Of a stretch of 64,000 nt of DNA, positions 32,142 through 42,443 are shown piece after piece (positions within the stretch are counted from its first letter, which is position 1; each line of letters opens with the position of its first letter). The translations under genes were made by a program, and so were the position numbers. The notes under the pieces were generated by a model. It was not told the DNA's origin, ran no database searches, and saw only the letters and a program-made list of their open reading frames with translations. This DNA is from Bathynomus jamesi (lineage: Eukaryota > Arthropoda > Malacostraca > Isopoda > Cirolanidae), in the NCBI GenBank assembly GCA_023014485.1, contig JAJOZX010005805.1, forward strand, positions 124,001-188,000, in the 5' to 3' direction.

Positions 32142-33036
32142 GGTGGGCGGAAAGTAGCTCCCTATTTTGGATTGGTAAAAAAATACGTATATTATCCATT
32201 TATTTCAGAAGAAATAATATGAAAAGGTAGGCATACATGGTAGGTTTTCTCTAAAATTCAATGTGGGCTCCAACTCTTTCCACCAGCTTCTGGAGCCGCC
32301 CAGGAATGGCGTCCACTGACTTTAGCAGGAACTCCGGCGGGATGGAGGACATGACTTCCCGAATTCGGTCCTCCAGTTCTTCCAATGTCCTCGGTTTGGT
32401 GCGGTAGACTTCTTCCTTTACCCACCCCCCAAAGAACCCCCCCGAACTCCATGCGAATGTCGCAGTCCTCGTCCGAGAGAGATTGGCAGTAATGCGGCTT
32501 CCACGCACGCCAGTTCAGCTCCTTCTTCAGCACAGTTCGCACTGAGTAGCGGGAGAGTCCACTTTCCCGAGCTGCCTGGCGAGTTGACTTTCGTGGACTC
32601 CGTGCGAACATTTCCTGAACTGCCTGCACCGTCTCCTGGGCCCTGGATGTCGAAGGGCGACCACATCTTCGAACATCTGCCACAGACCCCGTGGTCATGA
32701 GCTTCGAGTGGCAGTTCTTGATTGTTTTCGGGTCCACTTGGGCACGTGGTCCGTGAATGGCCCGCCACCATCTTTGAACTCGAACGACAGATTGCCAAAC
32801 TTCGTACCGTGCCGCCAACTGGGCACGCTCCTGCAGTGTTAAACGCTCAGCCATGTTACCCTTCAATCTGAAATGAAAAAAAAAATGAACGTTACAATTG
32901 TACCACTTTAGAGAAAAAAAGATTACCGTTACAATTGTACCACTTTAGAGAACACACCATAACAATATAACAATACAATCACAATTTATACATAATTTAT
33001 ATGTAATTTAAATTAGGGAGCTACTTTCCGCCCACC

Positions 33037-33039
<3 letters not shown>
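32139..33039 (-). mobile_element. Internally deleted DD41D mariner, 901 bp
   Basis: The ends CAGGGTGGGCGGAAAGTAGC are inverted and flanked by TA inside a long TA microsatellite. It is the same family as 62528-63801, with near-identical sequence in shared parts, but lacks about 460 bp from the middle of the transposase gene. Two copies of TACAATTGTAACG-containing sequence lie in the transposase upstream region. Confidence 0.95.
32258..32854 (-). pseudogene. mariner transposase with deleted catalytic core
   Basis: The minus-strand frame starts at ATG 32854 (MAERLTLQERAQLAARYEVW). The HTH region is complete, including FARSPRKSTRQAARESGL and RYSVRTVLKKELNWRAW. After CDIRMEFG the sequence jumps directly to GWVKEEVYRTKPRTLEELED, so all three catalytic Asp residues are lost. 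The C-terminal end (VDAIPGRLQKLVERVGAHIEF) is preserved in another frame. Compared with the copy at 62725, this one supplies the HTH segment which that copy lacks. Confidence 0.95.
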
Positions 33040-33081
<42 letters not shown>

Positions 33082-33099
33082 GTAAGTGATAAAATATTT

Positions 33100-34175
33100 C
33101 GGACAACAAACCATCGCAGGCTTGTGAATCAGCAAACCTTAAAAGCACGGTCAATAAGAGTTTTAATGGAGTTAATTTTAACTTTAAAGCTAAAAGGAAC
33201 GTCACTTAAAAAATGTGTACCTCGACCGGTGTAAGTTTTCTTAAGATATAGGAAAGTTTTAAAATTATTATTAGTTTTATGAATATTGACGTCCAAGAAA
33301 GCTAACTGGGAATTCTGCTTCACTTCTTTATTGAATTTAATGCTAGGATGTTTATTTAGAAATTCAGTTAAATCAGGAATTGATGAACGTGAGAATGGTG
33401 CTGGATTACAAAGGTTTCATCCACACATCTACGGTAGAAACCTGGTTTGAAGGAAGTGGGACAGTAATTAAGCCAGCGAGCTTCATGAAAGCAAAGGAAA
33501 ATGGTGTTTGCAAAAGCGGGGTTTAAAGGAGAACCCATGGCTACGCTATCTATTTGTTTATAGAATCTGTTATGAAACATGAAGACTCTCTTTTATCGAA
33601 TAGATTTACTGTGGAGTTGCCATTAGGAAATAAAGTATTCAAATGGATAACAACGGTTTTCTGTACCCGGACATTCGTAAACAAGGACTCTACATCGAAA
33701 CTGGCCATAAACAGCTTATGAACATTAGGACTATTAATAAATAATATGTACTCGTAAATCTCTTAAAGTTAAAAGAATTTGAAATGGTAAAAGTGTTAGT
33801 TGTCTATTTAGAAAGGAAGGGGGCAAAAAACTTAGGGAAAAATGGTGACTAGTAAAGGCGGCTAAGGAAGGGCGGATAGGGACATTAAGTTTACGTATGT
33901 TAGGTAAACCATACTTAATATCAGGAGCCGAGCCCGAAGTGTACAGGATATTATACGTGTCCTTGTTAATAACAGTATTGCTGAAGAGTTTTAAGCAAAA
34001 CGCGGTTGACCTTTTGTACTCCAAGAGCAAAAACAGTTTAAAAGGGTCCTCAATCAACTTTAAAAACCAAGTCGTATCATTCAAGATACTTGAAACTTCG
34101 ACATAATCAACCTTGTTTAAAATTTCTACACCTTTCCCCTTATCAGGTTTTGAGATTATGATGGATTAACACCTG
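33100..34175 (-). pseudogene. Penelope-like element, RT domain fragment
   Basis: Minus-strand frames encode, in order, IIISKPDKGKGVEILNKVDYVE, LNDTTWFLKLIEDPFKL, LYTSGSAPDIKYGLPNIRKL, NVPIRPSLAAFTSHHFSL, MFHNRFYKQIDSVAMGSPL, YRRCVDETFVI and then LAFLDVNI with TYTGRGTHF. These are the conserved blocks of Penelope/Neptune reverse transcriptases. The active-site YRRCVDETF has Glu where DD is usual. The GIY-YIG domain is missing and the fragment ends near 33100 close to the TA tract holding the mariner. Several frameshifts are present. Confidence 0.85.
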
Positions 34176-34190
34176 TTGAGCGTATATGTA

Positions 34191-34537
34191 CAGGGTGTCC
34201 CATTAGGAAACCTTAGTTATAATGTAATAGGTACACTAGAACCAAAACAACTGTTCAAATTGGTCTTTTTTAGGGCTTTTTTTTGGTTGCAGGTAGAATA
34301 ACACCAATCGCTAATATGGGAGCGAGTTACACTCCTCGGGAAAAGGCCTCCGCCTCTTCCTGAGGAGTGCACCTCGCTTCCATATTAGCCATTGCGTGTT
34401 ATTCTACCTACAACAAAAAAAAAAAAGTCCCAAAACGAGACATCAATTTGAACATTTGTTTTAGTTCTAATTTATTACTCTTGTAAATTTAATTTAAAAT
34501 AAACTTTCCTATGGGACCAGGCTTATGGGGCACCCTG
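34191..34537. mobile_element. 347-bp foldback MITE, mariner-type ends
   Basis: The ends CAGGGTGTCCCATTAGGAA and CAGGGTGCCCCATAAGCCT (reverse complement of the right end) are flanked by TA. Most of the element is an inverted repeat (GGTAGAATAACAC and its complement near the centre, with CTCCTCGGG/CTGAGGAG around the loop). No transposase is encoded. Confidence 0.85.
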
Positions 34538-34556
34538 TATATATATATACACCCTA

Positions 34557-34561
<5 letters not shown>

Positions 34562-34606
<45 letters not shown>

Positions 34607-34620
34607 GTATGTGTGTGTGT
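34562..34620. repeat. (CA)n, (TA)n and (GT)n microsatellite cluster
   Basis: CA, TA and GT runs follow each other without a break. Confidence 0.9.
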
Positions 34621-34659
34621 ACCTACTCAGAATACAAGTTGTTTAATATAAACAATTTG

Positions 34660-34760
34660 GGAGACGCCCGGCAGTACTGAGACGTCGTTGAGTCGTGGGT
34701 TCGAACCCAGTGCTGCCGAGAATTGGGTGGTTGTCTTTGCTGTGCCTTGCGTTTAAAGAG
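34660..34760 (+). mobile_element. tRNA-like SINE remnant
   Basis: Contains a perfect box B (GGGTTCGAACCC) and complementary ends CGGCAGTACTG and CAGTGCTGCCG that would pair as an acceptor-like stem, but the D and anticodon arms are not complete. Confidence 0.4.
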
Positions 34761-34919
34761 AGCGGATCAAAAATCTTCCATGTTTGCTTCTAACAAAAAT
34801 AATTTCAAAGATAGATTTTGGGGAATTCTACATTAGTTATCTTTTAAGTCGCTCTAACATAAATGACAAAAATCATTTTTAAGATAGTTTTGCTGAATTC
34901 TGTTCGTCTTCTTTTAACC

Positions 34920-35200
34920 CACTGTAAGTGAAAAAGCGATCAAGGGTCACGGGCGAACGAAACGAGTCCACTCTAGTTATTATTGCAATATATTTCTCCG
35001 ACTATAACTTAATCGATAATATGCAATTAAAGTTAGCAGTCAGAGGTCCGAAAACACGCCCCAGAGAGAGAGTCAGAAGGAATATTTGAAGGTTTAAATA
35101 TAAATTCAAAGAAAGTAAATTGGGAAAGTGTAAGTAAAGATTTAAAGGAAGTAAATTGGGAGTTGCTACTTGACGAAGATTACAGAAGAAATACTATGTA
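34920..35200 (+). pseudogene. Non-LTR fragment, left of the Tc1/mariner insertion
   Basis: Sequence such as CTTAATCGATAATATGCAAT, CAGAAGGAATATTTGAA and GGGAGTTGCTACTTGACGAA matches 6690-6890. The match continues on the far side of the insertion at 37606, so 34920-35200 and 37606-37810 are halves of one retrotransposon fragment. Confidence 0.75.
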
Positions 35201-35339
35201 AGGGGTTCCAAAAAACCTTAGTCCCCCATTTGCAGTTTACATGTTTACTTATACCGAAATAGTTTTTAGTGATTATAAAAATATAAAATTCTTTATTTAT
35301 TGCAGGTATTAAAATTACTCTAGCTGATAAAGTGATAAT

Positions 35340-36369
35340 TAAAGACCGGAACTTCAGGCAAAATGCCATAAATGCCTTATTTTGCCTATTTCACTAATTT
35401 ATTGTGGAAAATGCCTTTTTCGATTTATAGAGCCTTATTTGCCTATCTCACTAATAAATAAGTTTTGTTTTACAAACTATCACATTTAAAGGTACGAAGA
35501 GGTACATAGTTTATTCCCTGATGTTGACCTGATGATTTCAAATGGAAAGAAGATATTTCTCAAAGCCCCTTCGCGTATCCAGGTTTTCAAAGAACAGGCA
35601 CCAGAATTAGCACTGCCACCTAAGCCAGTACTGACAAGATGGGGAACATGGATAAATGCAGCAGTTTACTACGCTAAAAATTGCAACACAATACAGAGCA
35701 TTGTCGAAAGTTTTGATGAAGAAGATGCAGCTTCTATTAAGATGTTGAAATCTCTCATGAAAAATTCATTGAAAAATGATCTTGCATTCATTGAAGCCCA
35801 TTTATCAAATTTGCCAATTGCAATTACTTCTTTGGAAGAACGAAATCAACCCTTGTTAAATGCGTTGAAGATTTTTAACACTGTAGTGGAGGAAATAAAT
35901 CAGGTGCCGGGTGCAAAAGGTAAACTAATCCAGCAGAAGTCTGAGAAAGTAATTTCAGGTAATACTGACTTAGCTGAAATATAGAAGATAGCAAACGTCC
36001 TTGAAGGAGATGGTGCTGAAGACACTTCAAATCTAAACCCGGAGAACATAGCAAGTTACAAATATGCTCCAGTCACATCAGTAGATGTTGAAAGAACATT
36101 TTCAGTTCTTAAACACATGCTAACTGATCGTAGACATAACCTAACATTTGAGAATTTGGAAAAAATGCTTGTTATAATGTGTAACCAAAGAAATGCATAA
36201 TATATTTGAAAATGTAAGGTATTGATTTGTGTTATCTATGTTTTTTTGGCTGTTTTTCAATATATTTCAATGTAAAAATAAATGCCTTTTTTTGCCTATT
36301 TTGATGTTTTATTGTGCCTTTTTGCCTGCCTATTTTCCTATTTTTTAGTGCCTGAAGTTCCGGTCTTTA
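35340..36369 (+). mobile_element. 1030-bp hAT element with perfect TIRs and 8-bp duplication
   Basis: The ends TAAAGACCGGAACTTCAGGC are perfect inverted repeats (21 bp). The octamer GTGATAAT flanks both sides exactly (35332-35339 and 36370-36377). It inserted in the 5' leader of the DD37E transposase, four bases before the ATG. It holds a shortened transposase gene. Confidence 0.97.
35493..36200 (+). pseudogene. hAT transposase, C-terminal part
   Basis: The frame encodes LKAPSRIQVFKEQAPELALP, PKPVLTRWGTWINAAVYYAKN, FIEAHLSNLPIAITSLEE, and after a stop near 35982 continues with SYKYAPVTSVDVERTFSVLKHML and RRHNLTFENLEKMLVIMCNQ, the hAT C-terminal dimerisation region. The N-terminal BED finger and the first catalytic region are missing. 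A hAT N-terminal fragment of a similar protein occurs at 41066. Confidence 0.85.
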
Positions 36370-36380
36370 GTGATAATATA

Positions 36381-37487
36381 ATGGCTTCTCAATTAATTGG
36401 TGATTCGGAGAGGCAACGTGTGATAGATCGCATACGAGCAATAACATTTCGGGAAGCTCGTGATGCTGGAGCCACCTTTATAACACACGTTCATGGGTGC
36501 CAAAAAGTTGCGAAGTGAGGACTTCGTCAAAAGAAATTGGAAAACTTTGGATGAATGTGAAATGGATACAACCCAAATCTGGGCGCCCAAATTTGCCACC
36601 CTCTCAGGAAACAAAGGACATCATTGAAAGCGGTACGCGTAAGCAGAAAAACAGCTGTGCTAAACTTTCTAGAGATATCGAAGTGTTGAGAGGAAAGATC
36701 GTTAGTGGTGAGATCATTCGACTGTACCGTCATAGGCAAGGTTTAAAACCTTGGCATGAACTTCCAAAGCCAAGAAAAACCCAACTTAACATCGATGACA
36801 GAATGTGGTTTGCCCATTATCTTGAAGATTGGGATGTGGATGATTTCATGCATTTAGCTGTCTCCGATGAAGTTTTTGTTTACATAACACATCGGCCTAA
36901 CTACCAAAATGATCGTGTGGGGGCCACAACACCAGATGAAATCGATGACAATGAACATTATCGCGAATTATTAAAAAGTCCAGACTGTGTTGGTGTGTTT
37001 GTTTTGTTCACTGCAAAGAAGCTCATGTGGGTGCTGAAGCCAAATGGTCGGAGTTGGGATGAACAGTATTTTCGTGATATTATTCTATCCCAGCTGTCAT
37101 TCCTTTTCTAAGAACCCAAACAATGTTATGGATGTCGATCAGGTCACACTTCTGCACGATAAGGCCCCCTGCTTTAAGGCATTAGCCACTCAACAGTTGT
37201 TGCGGAACCATGAGATCGATTTCTTTGGAAATGAAGAATGGCCAGGAAATTCTCCTGACCTGAACGTCTGTGAACACATTGGATCAGTTATAAAGGACAA
37301 GGTTGAATGTCTCTTGTTTCAAGAACCTGCAGCAAATCGATTTTCGAAGGATACAATGACGCAACACATTGAAACTGTTTTAGCAAATTTGCGTAACGAT
37401 CAAGATCTATTCACGTCACTTTTGGCAAGCTACCCAAAGCGAATTCAGGCTGTCTTGGAAGCCAGTGGCGGGAACACCAAGTTTTAA
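36381..37487 (+). pseudogene. Tc1/mariner transposase with DD37E spacing, two frameshifts
   Basis: The gene starts at ATG 36381 (MASQLIGDSERQRVIDRIRA), just after the hAT insert. It changes frame near 36505 and near 37085. HTH-region words include FREARDAGATFITHVHGCQK and KWIQPKSGRPNLPPSQETKD. The catalytic blocks are HLAVSDEVFVYI (first Asp), VTLLHDKAPCFKALATQQLL (second Asp) and PGNSPDLNVCEHIGSVIKDK (Glu). I count 37 residues between the second Asp and the Glu, so the spacing is DD37E rather than the DD34E of classic Tc1. The C-terminus ends AVLEASGGNTKF. It would not make a full protein as it stands. Confidence 0.85.
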
Positions 37488-37605
37488 TTGTTTCTCATTA
37501 AATGCAGGATTAAATTCTCTTGTAAGGTATGTTTAGTTTTACTGTACCTCTAATGGTTTAGGCCATGGGCGGGGGGGGGGGGCTAAGGTTTATTGGAGCC
37601 CCGTA

Positions 37606-37810
37606 CAATAGAAACAAACTAAACCTATATTACTGAAACGTATTCCGGAGATACAAAAATAAAAAAGAAAATGTAGCAAGCTCGAGAGAAAAATCAGGAC
37701 ACCATTTAGACAACGGAAACAAACCGTAAAACATATCAACAGATGCAGAACTGATGTAGACGACTGAAACGGAGAGGAAACTATGCGAAATAGAAATTGG
37801 ACCTAAAAAA
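37606..37810 (+). pseudogene. Non-LTR fragment, right of the Tc1/mariner insertion
   Basis: CTCGAGAGAAAAATCAGGAC and CGGAAACAAACCGTAAAACA match the 6940-7000 copy (CTCGAGAGAAAAGTCAGAAC and CGGAAACAAACCGTAAATCA). The encoded linker is basic (RKIRTPFRQRKQTVKHINRC). Confidence 0.75.
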
Positions 37811-38234
37811 CACACACACACACTTTCCCTGTGGGTTTGCATTATATATATATATATATATTATATATATATATATATATAATATATATATATATAATAT
37901 ATATTTTACCTTATATCTTTTTTTAATCTATTAGTTATCAACTGTTATAAAGAGTAAAAATCAAATTCACAGACATGATGGGAAAAAGTTAATCTGATCT
38001 GAACTGAACAAAATGATTAGAAACGTGATCAAGTATTATATAAAGTTCTCAATATTTTTGATGCAATCATAATTTGCTCAGATTTTAATTCCGTGCACGA
38101 TTACGGTGCATTGCTTAGTTCTGCAGTCGCACAAAGGATGTTAATTGTATATAATTATACACCTTCCATCATTTGGAGCGGTGTATGTTTTAATAATTAT
38201 GAAGTTGCGAAAATTTTGACACCCTAATATGGTG
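37811..38234. other. TA-rich stretch, no gene seen
   Basis: A CA tract near 37810 and TA runs at 37843-37908 are followed by AT-rich sequence without features. Confidence 0.5.
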
Positions 38235-38350
38235 GGGGTTTACTTCCATCGTGTAACGTCTATAATGGAGACCTACAGCTTTACGTGGGATTCGAACTAT
38301 GGTTCGCTGACTCATCTGGACGCGCGGGACAAACTCCCATCCAACACTAC
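38235..38350 (-). mobile_element. SINE fragment
   Basis: On the minus strand, ATAGTTCGAATCCCACGTAA and GCTGTAGGTCTCCA are box B and tail words of the SINE module 2 family, with GATGAGTCAGCGAACC upstream of box B. Confidence 0.6.
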
Positions 38351-39106
38351 CCAGACCCAGTGTTGAATACATGTAAAAAAAATTCAACTCTGATAGCGTC
38401 CAAATCAGTCATTCGACAGTGTCACCGTTGGCACTCGTCCCAAATATTTACGAAGGTCTTAGTTTGAGAGTATTTCAAACCTTTTAATGTTGGGAATTAT
38501 ACATATTTTAACTTTCTGCATTTTTTCTCCAAAGACGAGACCCAATTTTGTTGTAGGGCTATATTCTGTAGGCCTAAACATTCTGGGATATATACAGTTA
38601 TAGACCCTTATATAAAATGTTTTTGGATACCATCGGTACGTGATTGGCATTAAGAGGTTATAATGCCCTCATTTTTACTCCTTTGGTCTTAGCTTGCTTT
38701 GATTTAGTACGTAAGTCATAAATTATCACTGATTTGTTTTGACAGCCATTCCAGTCACACACACACACACACACACACACACTGTATATATATGCCGCGC
38801 CTTCGGCTCCCTACCCTACGGATAGGACTTGTGATCACTTCGTGGTCTTTAACACTGCTCATCTTGGTAGATCCGACCCTAACGGGCTAGTAAGCGAGAC
38901 ACATTAGCTTCATCCATTTTACGGGAGTCGGCCAATCATAGCAGACGACTGAGCGAAAGATATGTTACTCCGCTCAAAACCGCGCAAAGTTTATATATAT
39001 ATACGGTATGTATATATATAATGTACCATATATATATATATATATATAATGTACTATATATATATATAGTCATGCGGTTTGCTTCTACAAAGCTTCAATT
39101 TAATAT
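38351..39106. other. No gene seen; GC-balanced island near 38790-38985
   Basis: A CA tract (38755-38782) is followed by about 190 bp of unusually GC-balanced sequence (GCCGCGCCTTCGGCTCCC and onward) bracketed by TA repeats. It does not match a tRNA, snRNA or domain that I know. Confidence 0.4.
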
Positions 39107-39570
39107 TTAGGAGAAATCCAATGACAAGGAGGAATGTAAATGCCATGAAAAGTCTCTTTAATGCGCAACGTTTCGAGCAATACGCTCATCATCAGGCTAG
39201 ATAATAACAATATGAAATTAGAATCAATAAATAAATGTGAACAAGACAAAATAATTTCCATAAAACCTATTCAGTAAAAGCAAATTTTAAAAAGACTAAA
39301 AGAAGAGGGTTAAATTCAAAGTTATAAAAATTTACATATAAAATTAACCAGAAATTTAAAAAGCTATTTTTAAATTACATATAGTAAATTGAAATTAGTA
39401 CACTGGAATAATTAACACTAATACAATGGAATAATTAACACTACGAACCTTTCAATGCTGGTTCCGAGACACGAGTAATTTAAACAAAACAAAACAGGAA
39501 ACAAGCTATGGGTTGGGCGGTTGGAGTTATAAGTTAGGGGAGGGGGATTATAAAAAATTGGGGAGGGGGT

Positions 39571-40303
39571 TTATAAAAAATTTAGAGGGACAGCTGAGGA
39601 ATCCACGTTTAGAGAAGGGGTCAATGTTTTAATATAAAGAGATTCCAAAATTCTAAGTGAGTTAGGACAAGAATTACAACCGAGAATTTTAAAATGATCT
39701 AAAGTGACATCAGTTTTACATTTTATACTGTGTTCCCGAATACTGGAGGCTTCTTTTTTATTTAAAATTTTACCTGTTCGGCAACTTATTCCCATATGCG
39801 AATAAAATCTAGTCCTAAGGGAGCGCACGGTGCTGCCAATGTAAGTACCAAGGAGACACCTTGGGCAGGTAAATAAATATACAACACCGCTACGCAACGA
39901 ATCAGGAGTTCGATCCTTCGCTGAGAAAAAGCTACCTAAGACATTTTGTTAATAAATTAATGCGAAAATCAGTATGATAAAAAAATTTTCTTAACAACTT
40001 TGTAAATTTAAGTTTAAATTCTTTATTCATGGGACCCATTTCAGGTACCAGGAAATATTTTATATCTTTAGGCACTGAAATACAGGAAAGTTGAGGGCTA
40101 TAAACATTATTTAAGAAAGATCTTATTAGTTTATCTACATATTGAACAGGAAAACTATTATTGGTAAAATATGATCTTAAATTATTAAATTCATCGTTTA
40201 GTAAGGTAAAACTAGACGTCAAATTATATCCTCTGAACAAGAGTGTTTTAATACATGACATCTTATAGTTAAAATCAGTAAAACTAAAGAAATTCATGCC
40301 CAA
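39571..40303 (-). pseudogene. Penelope C-terminal region with GIY-YIG endonuclease domain
   Basis: The first frame (40303-39932) encodes GMNFFSFTDFNYKMSCIKTL, a long linker and FVPEMGP-type sequence (YFLVPEMGPMNKEFKLKF). After a frame change the second frame (39897-39571) encodes SGVVYLFTCPRCLLGTYIGS, STVRSLRTRFYSHMG and SSIREHSIKC, the core of a GIY-YIG nuclease with GVVYLFTC, TYIGST and the Arg of the RTRFYSH helix, ending in ILESLYIKTLTPSLN with the catalytic Glu. In Penelope elements this domain nicks target DNA to prime reverse transcription. The upstream RT is absent, so the copy cannot be autonomous. Confidence 0.85.
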
Positions 40304-40337
40304 ACCAGTAAAAGTGGGTTTCCTGTAAACTGATGTA

Positions 40338-40704
40338 CAGGGTGTCCCGTAAGTCTGGACCCATAGGGATTTATAATATATTTTTTTATTATGTTATTAT
40401 TATTATTTTATTATTATTTTTTTTATTATTTTTTATTATGATTTTTATTTGTGAGGCCACTTGAAAGCCAAAGTGTACGAGGTCAAACTTCAGAACATTT
40501 TCCACCTTAAAGCACGCATTGTGGAGGCGTGTCAAGAAATTTCTGCGACTGTGATTCAGAAAGTGCTGTCGCAGTGGAGATTGCGTCTTCAACTATGTGT
40601 GCGACACAACGGCGGACATTTTGAACAGATTATGTAATAAATTTTTGGACTATTTTGTAATTTTATTATTTTTCCCTATGGGTCCAGACTTACGGGACAC
40701 CCTG
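40338..40704 (+). mobile_element. 367-bp mariner-derived MITE keeping the transposase 3' end
   Basis: The ends CAGGGTGTCCCGTAAGTCTG are perfect inverted repeats of about 32 bp, flanked by TA at 40336-40337 and 40705-40706. The inside (about 40454-40637) still encodes a transposase C-terminus (GHLKAKVYEVKLQNIFHLKA, LSQWRLRLQLCVRHNGGHFE). Removing the element and one TA restores GDSI.S.YRKPTFTG of the Penelope frame, which confirms the insertion site. Confidence 0.95.
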
Positions 40705-41065
40705 TAGTAATAGAATCACCTTTTTTCGAAATTAATTTTATATGTAAATTTTTATAACTTTGAATTTAACCCTCTTCTTTTAGTCTTTTTAAAATTTGCT
40801 TTTACTGAATAGGTTTTATGGAAATTATTTTGTCTTGTTCACATTTATTTATTGATTCTAATTTCATATTGTTATTATCTAGCCTGATGATGAGCGTATT
40901 GCTCGAAACGTTGCGCATTAAAGAAGACTTTTCATGGCATTTACATTCCTCCTTGTCATTGGATTTCTCCTAAATATTATATATATATATATATATATAT
41001 ATTACTAAAAAAAACGGTAAATTTAGAACTTTTTTAACTACTTTGAGGATGCATTCTGGTGACCA

Positions 41066-41880
41066 GTGCAGGTTCTTCTTCATCCACATTGTCATTCAAC
41101 ACCAATAAAGCATAAGAGGCAAAGATCAATTACATTATTTGTGGTAAGAACGACTGTGGACCAAAAGGAAGAATTAGATTTACAAGTTGCAAGGTTTTAT
41201 TTTTCAGCTAACATACCCTTCAACTTCTTAGAAAATAAAGAATTTATAAAATTAATCAAAGGTCTAAGATCAGGATATGAACCACCAAACGGGAAAAGGT
41301 TGTCATCTGATCTGTTAATAAAAGTTAATAATGAAGTAATCCATGAAATGAAGAATGACCTTAATCTTGATGATTGTACCATTACCCTTATACAAGATGG
41401 CTGGAGTTCAGTAGGTAATGATCCTATTATTGCGCACAGTATTCATAATGGAAAAAAGCCATATCTGATTTCAGCAGTAAATGCCGGAAGTACAAAAAAG
41501 ACCAGAATATTGTGCTGGGTTTTGGGTACCAGCCCTGATTCTGGAGGAAGTTTATCCTTCTTTTGGCTATCAAATCTTCTTGTTAGATGATACATTAACT
41601 TTTTTTAATGATTCATAACTTCTTTAGAGAAGAAATTGTCTTCACAACTTATTTTTTTGAATGATTTGAGACAAAAGATGTTTCTTTGCATAGAAGGTTG
41701 CAGAAATGTGATATGTACATTGTGTGTGTGTCTCTCTCTCTCTCTGTTTCGCCGAGTCACTGGAAAGGATTGCCCAACAGGCCAATTGTTGCATTCATTA
41801 GGAAATGTTCATTCTTTTTTTTTAACAATGTACTTTTCTTCTAAGCTGTACTTACTGAAACCTGGCCAAGAGAGCGAGGG
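41066..41880 (+). pseudogene. hAT transposase N-terminal fragment
   Basis: The frame encodes KRQRSITLFVVRTTVDQKEE, LDLQVARFYFSANIPFNFLE, GLRSGYEPPNGKRLSSDLL and CTITLIQDGWSSVGNDPIIAH, a DUF659-like region with the first catalytic Asp region of hAT transposases. After 41510 the frame shifts and decays. It complements the C-terminal hAT fragment at 35493 and may be the same family, which is inference. No TIRs were seen. Confidence 0.8.
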
Positions 41881-41946
41881 AGAGCGGTGTATATATATAT
41901 ATATATATATATACTACAGTATATATATATACACCGCTCTCCCTAT
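41876..41946. repeat. Hairpin-forming inverted repeat around TA runs
   Basis: GGGAGAGCGGTGTATATATA and TATATATACACCGCTCTCCC face each other across an imperfect TA stretch with CTACAG near the centre. The arms are about 20 bp of non-TA-anchored complement. Confidence 0.9.
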
Positions 41947-42443
41947 ATATATATACACACACACACCTTTACTTTGTCCGGAGCGATAGGGCGCGTCCCT
42001 CTGTGGCGAATGTGGGAATACACCTTTCTTCGGTGTAAGGGCCTTCTCTGCCCTCGTGGACCATTGGACCCGTTTGGGGACCCGGCTGATCTCCTGCTTT
42101 TTCTTTCTTCCTCCTTTCACCCATTCTTTATGGCTTCTCTCTCTTTTTTGGCGTTGTTTTTTTTACCTTGATTTTGACCCTTCCTTGGCCCTTGGGTGTG
42201 GGAGGTGGTTGCCCTGCACCCTTGTCGCTTTTCAACCAAACCCAAACCCAAGCCCTGTCCCTGCCACTTTTCACCGCGCGTTGGATGAGAGTGGCCGCCT
42301 TTCAGGAACAGGGACTGGGTACGGGTGTATCTCCCCTGCGTGACATCTATTGGCGGTGGGACCAAGTGTGCCCACGATTCGCCTTTCCCTTGTTGGAGTC
42401 GGTGGTGGCTGGATACGCGCGGGGATGTTCTTTTTTGTTCGCT

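Larger units (their letters stand above)
35201..37603 (+). mobile_element. Tc1/mariner-superfamily element (DD37E) with a hAT insert
   Basis: The left end AGGGGTTCCAAAAAACCTTAG and the right end (CGGGGCTCCAATAAACCTTAG as reverse complement) are TIRs flanked by TA at 35199-35200 and 37604-37605. Without the nested hAT element and its target duplication the element is about 1365 bp, a typical Tc1/mariner length. Confidence 0.9.
39107..40970 (-). mobile_element. Penelope-like element with inverted terminal repeats
   Basis: The segments 39107-39345 and 40728-40970 are near-identical inverted repeats of about 240 bp (landmarks TCCAATGACAAGGAGGAATG, GCGCAACGTTTCGAGCAATA, CTCATCATCAGGCTAG). Between them lies the 3' part of a Penelope-like polyprotein on the minus strand, split by a mariner-derived MITE. 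The RT body is missing: the inverted terminal repeat begins directly before the GDSI...YRKPTFTG block. Penelope elements are known to insert with terminal repeats in inverted orientation and 5' truncation. Confidence 0.85.
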
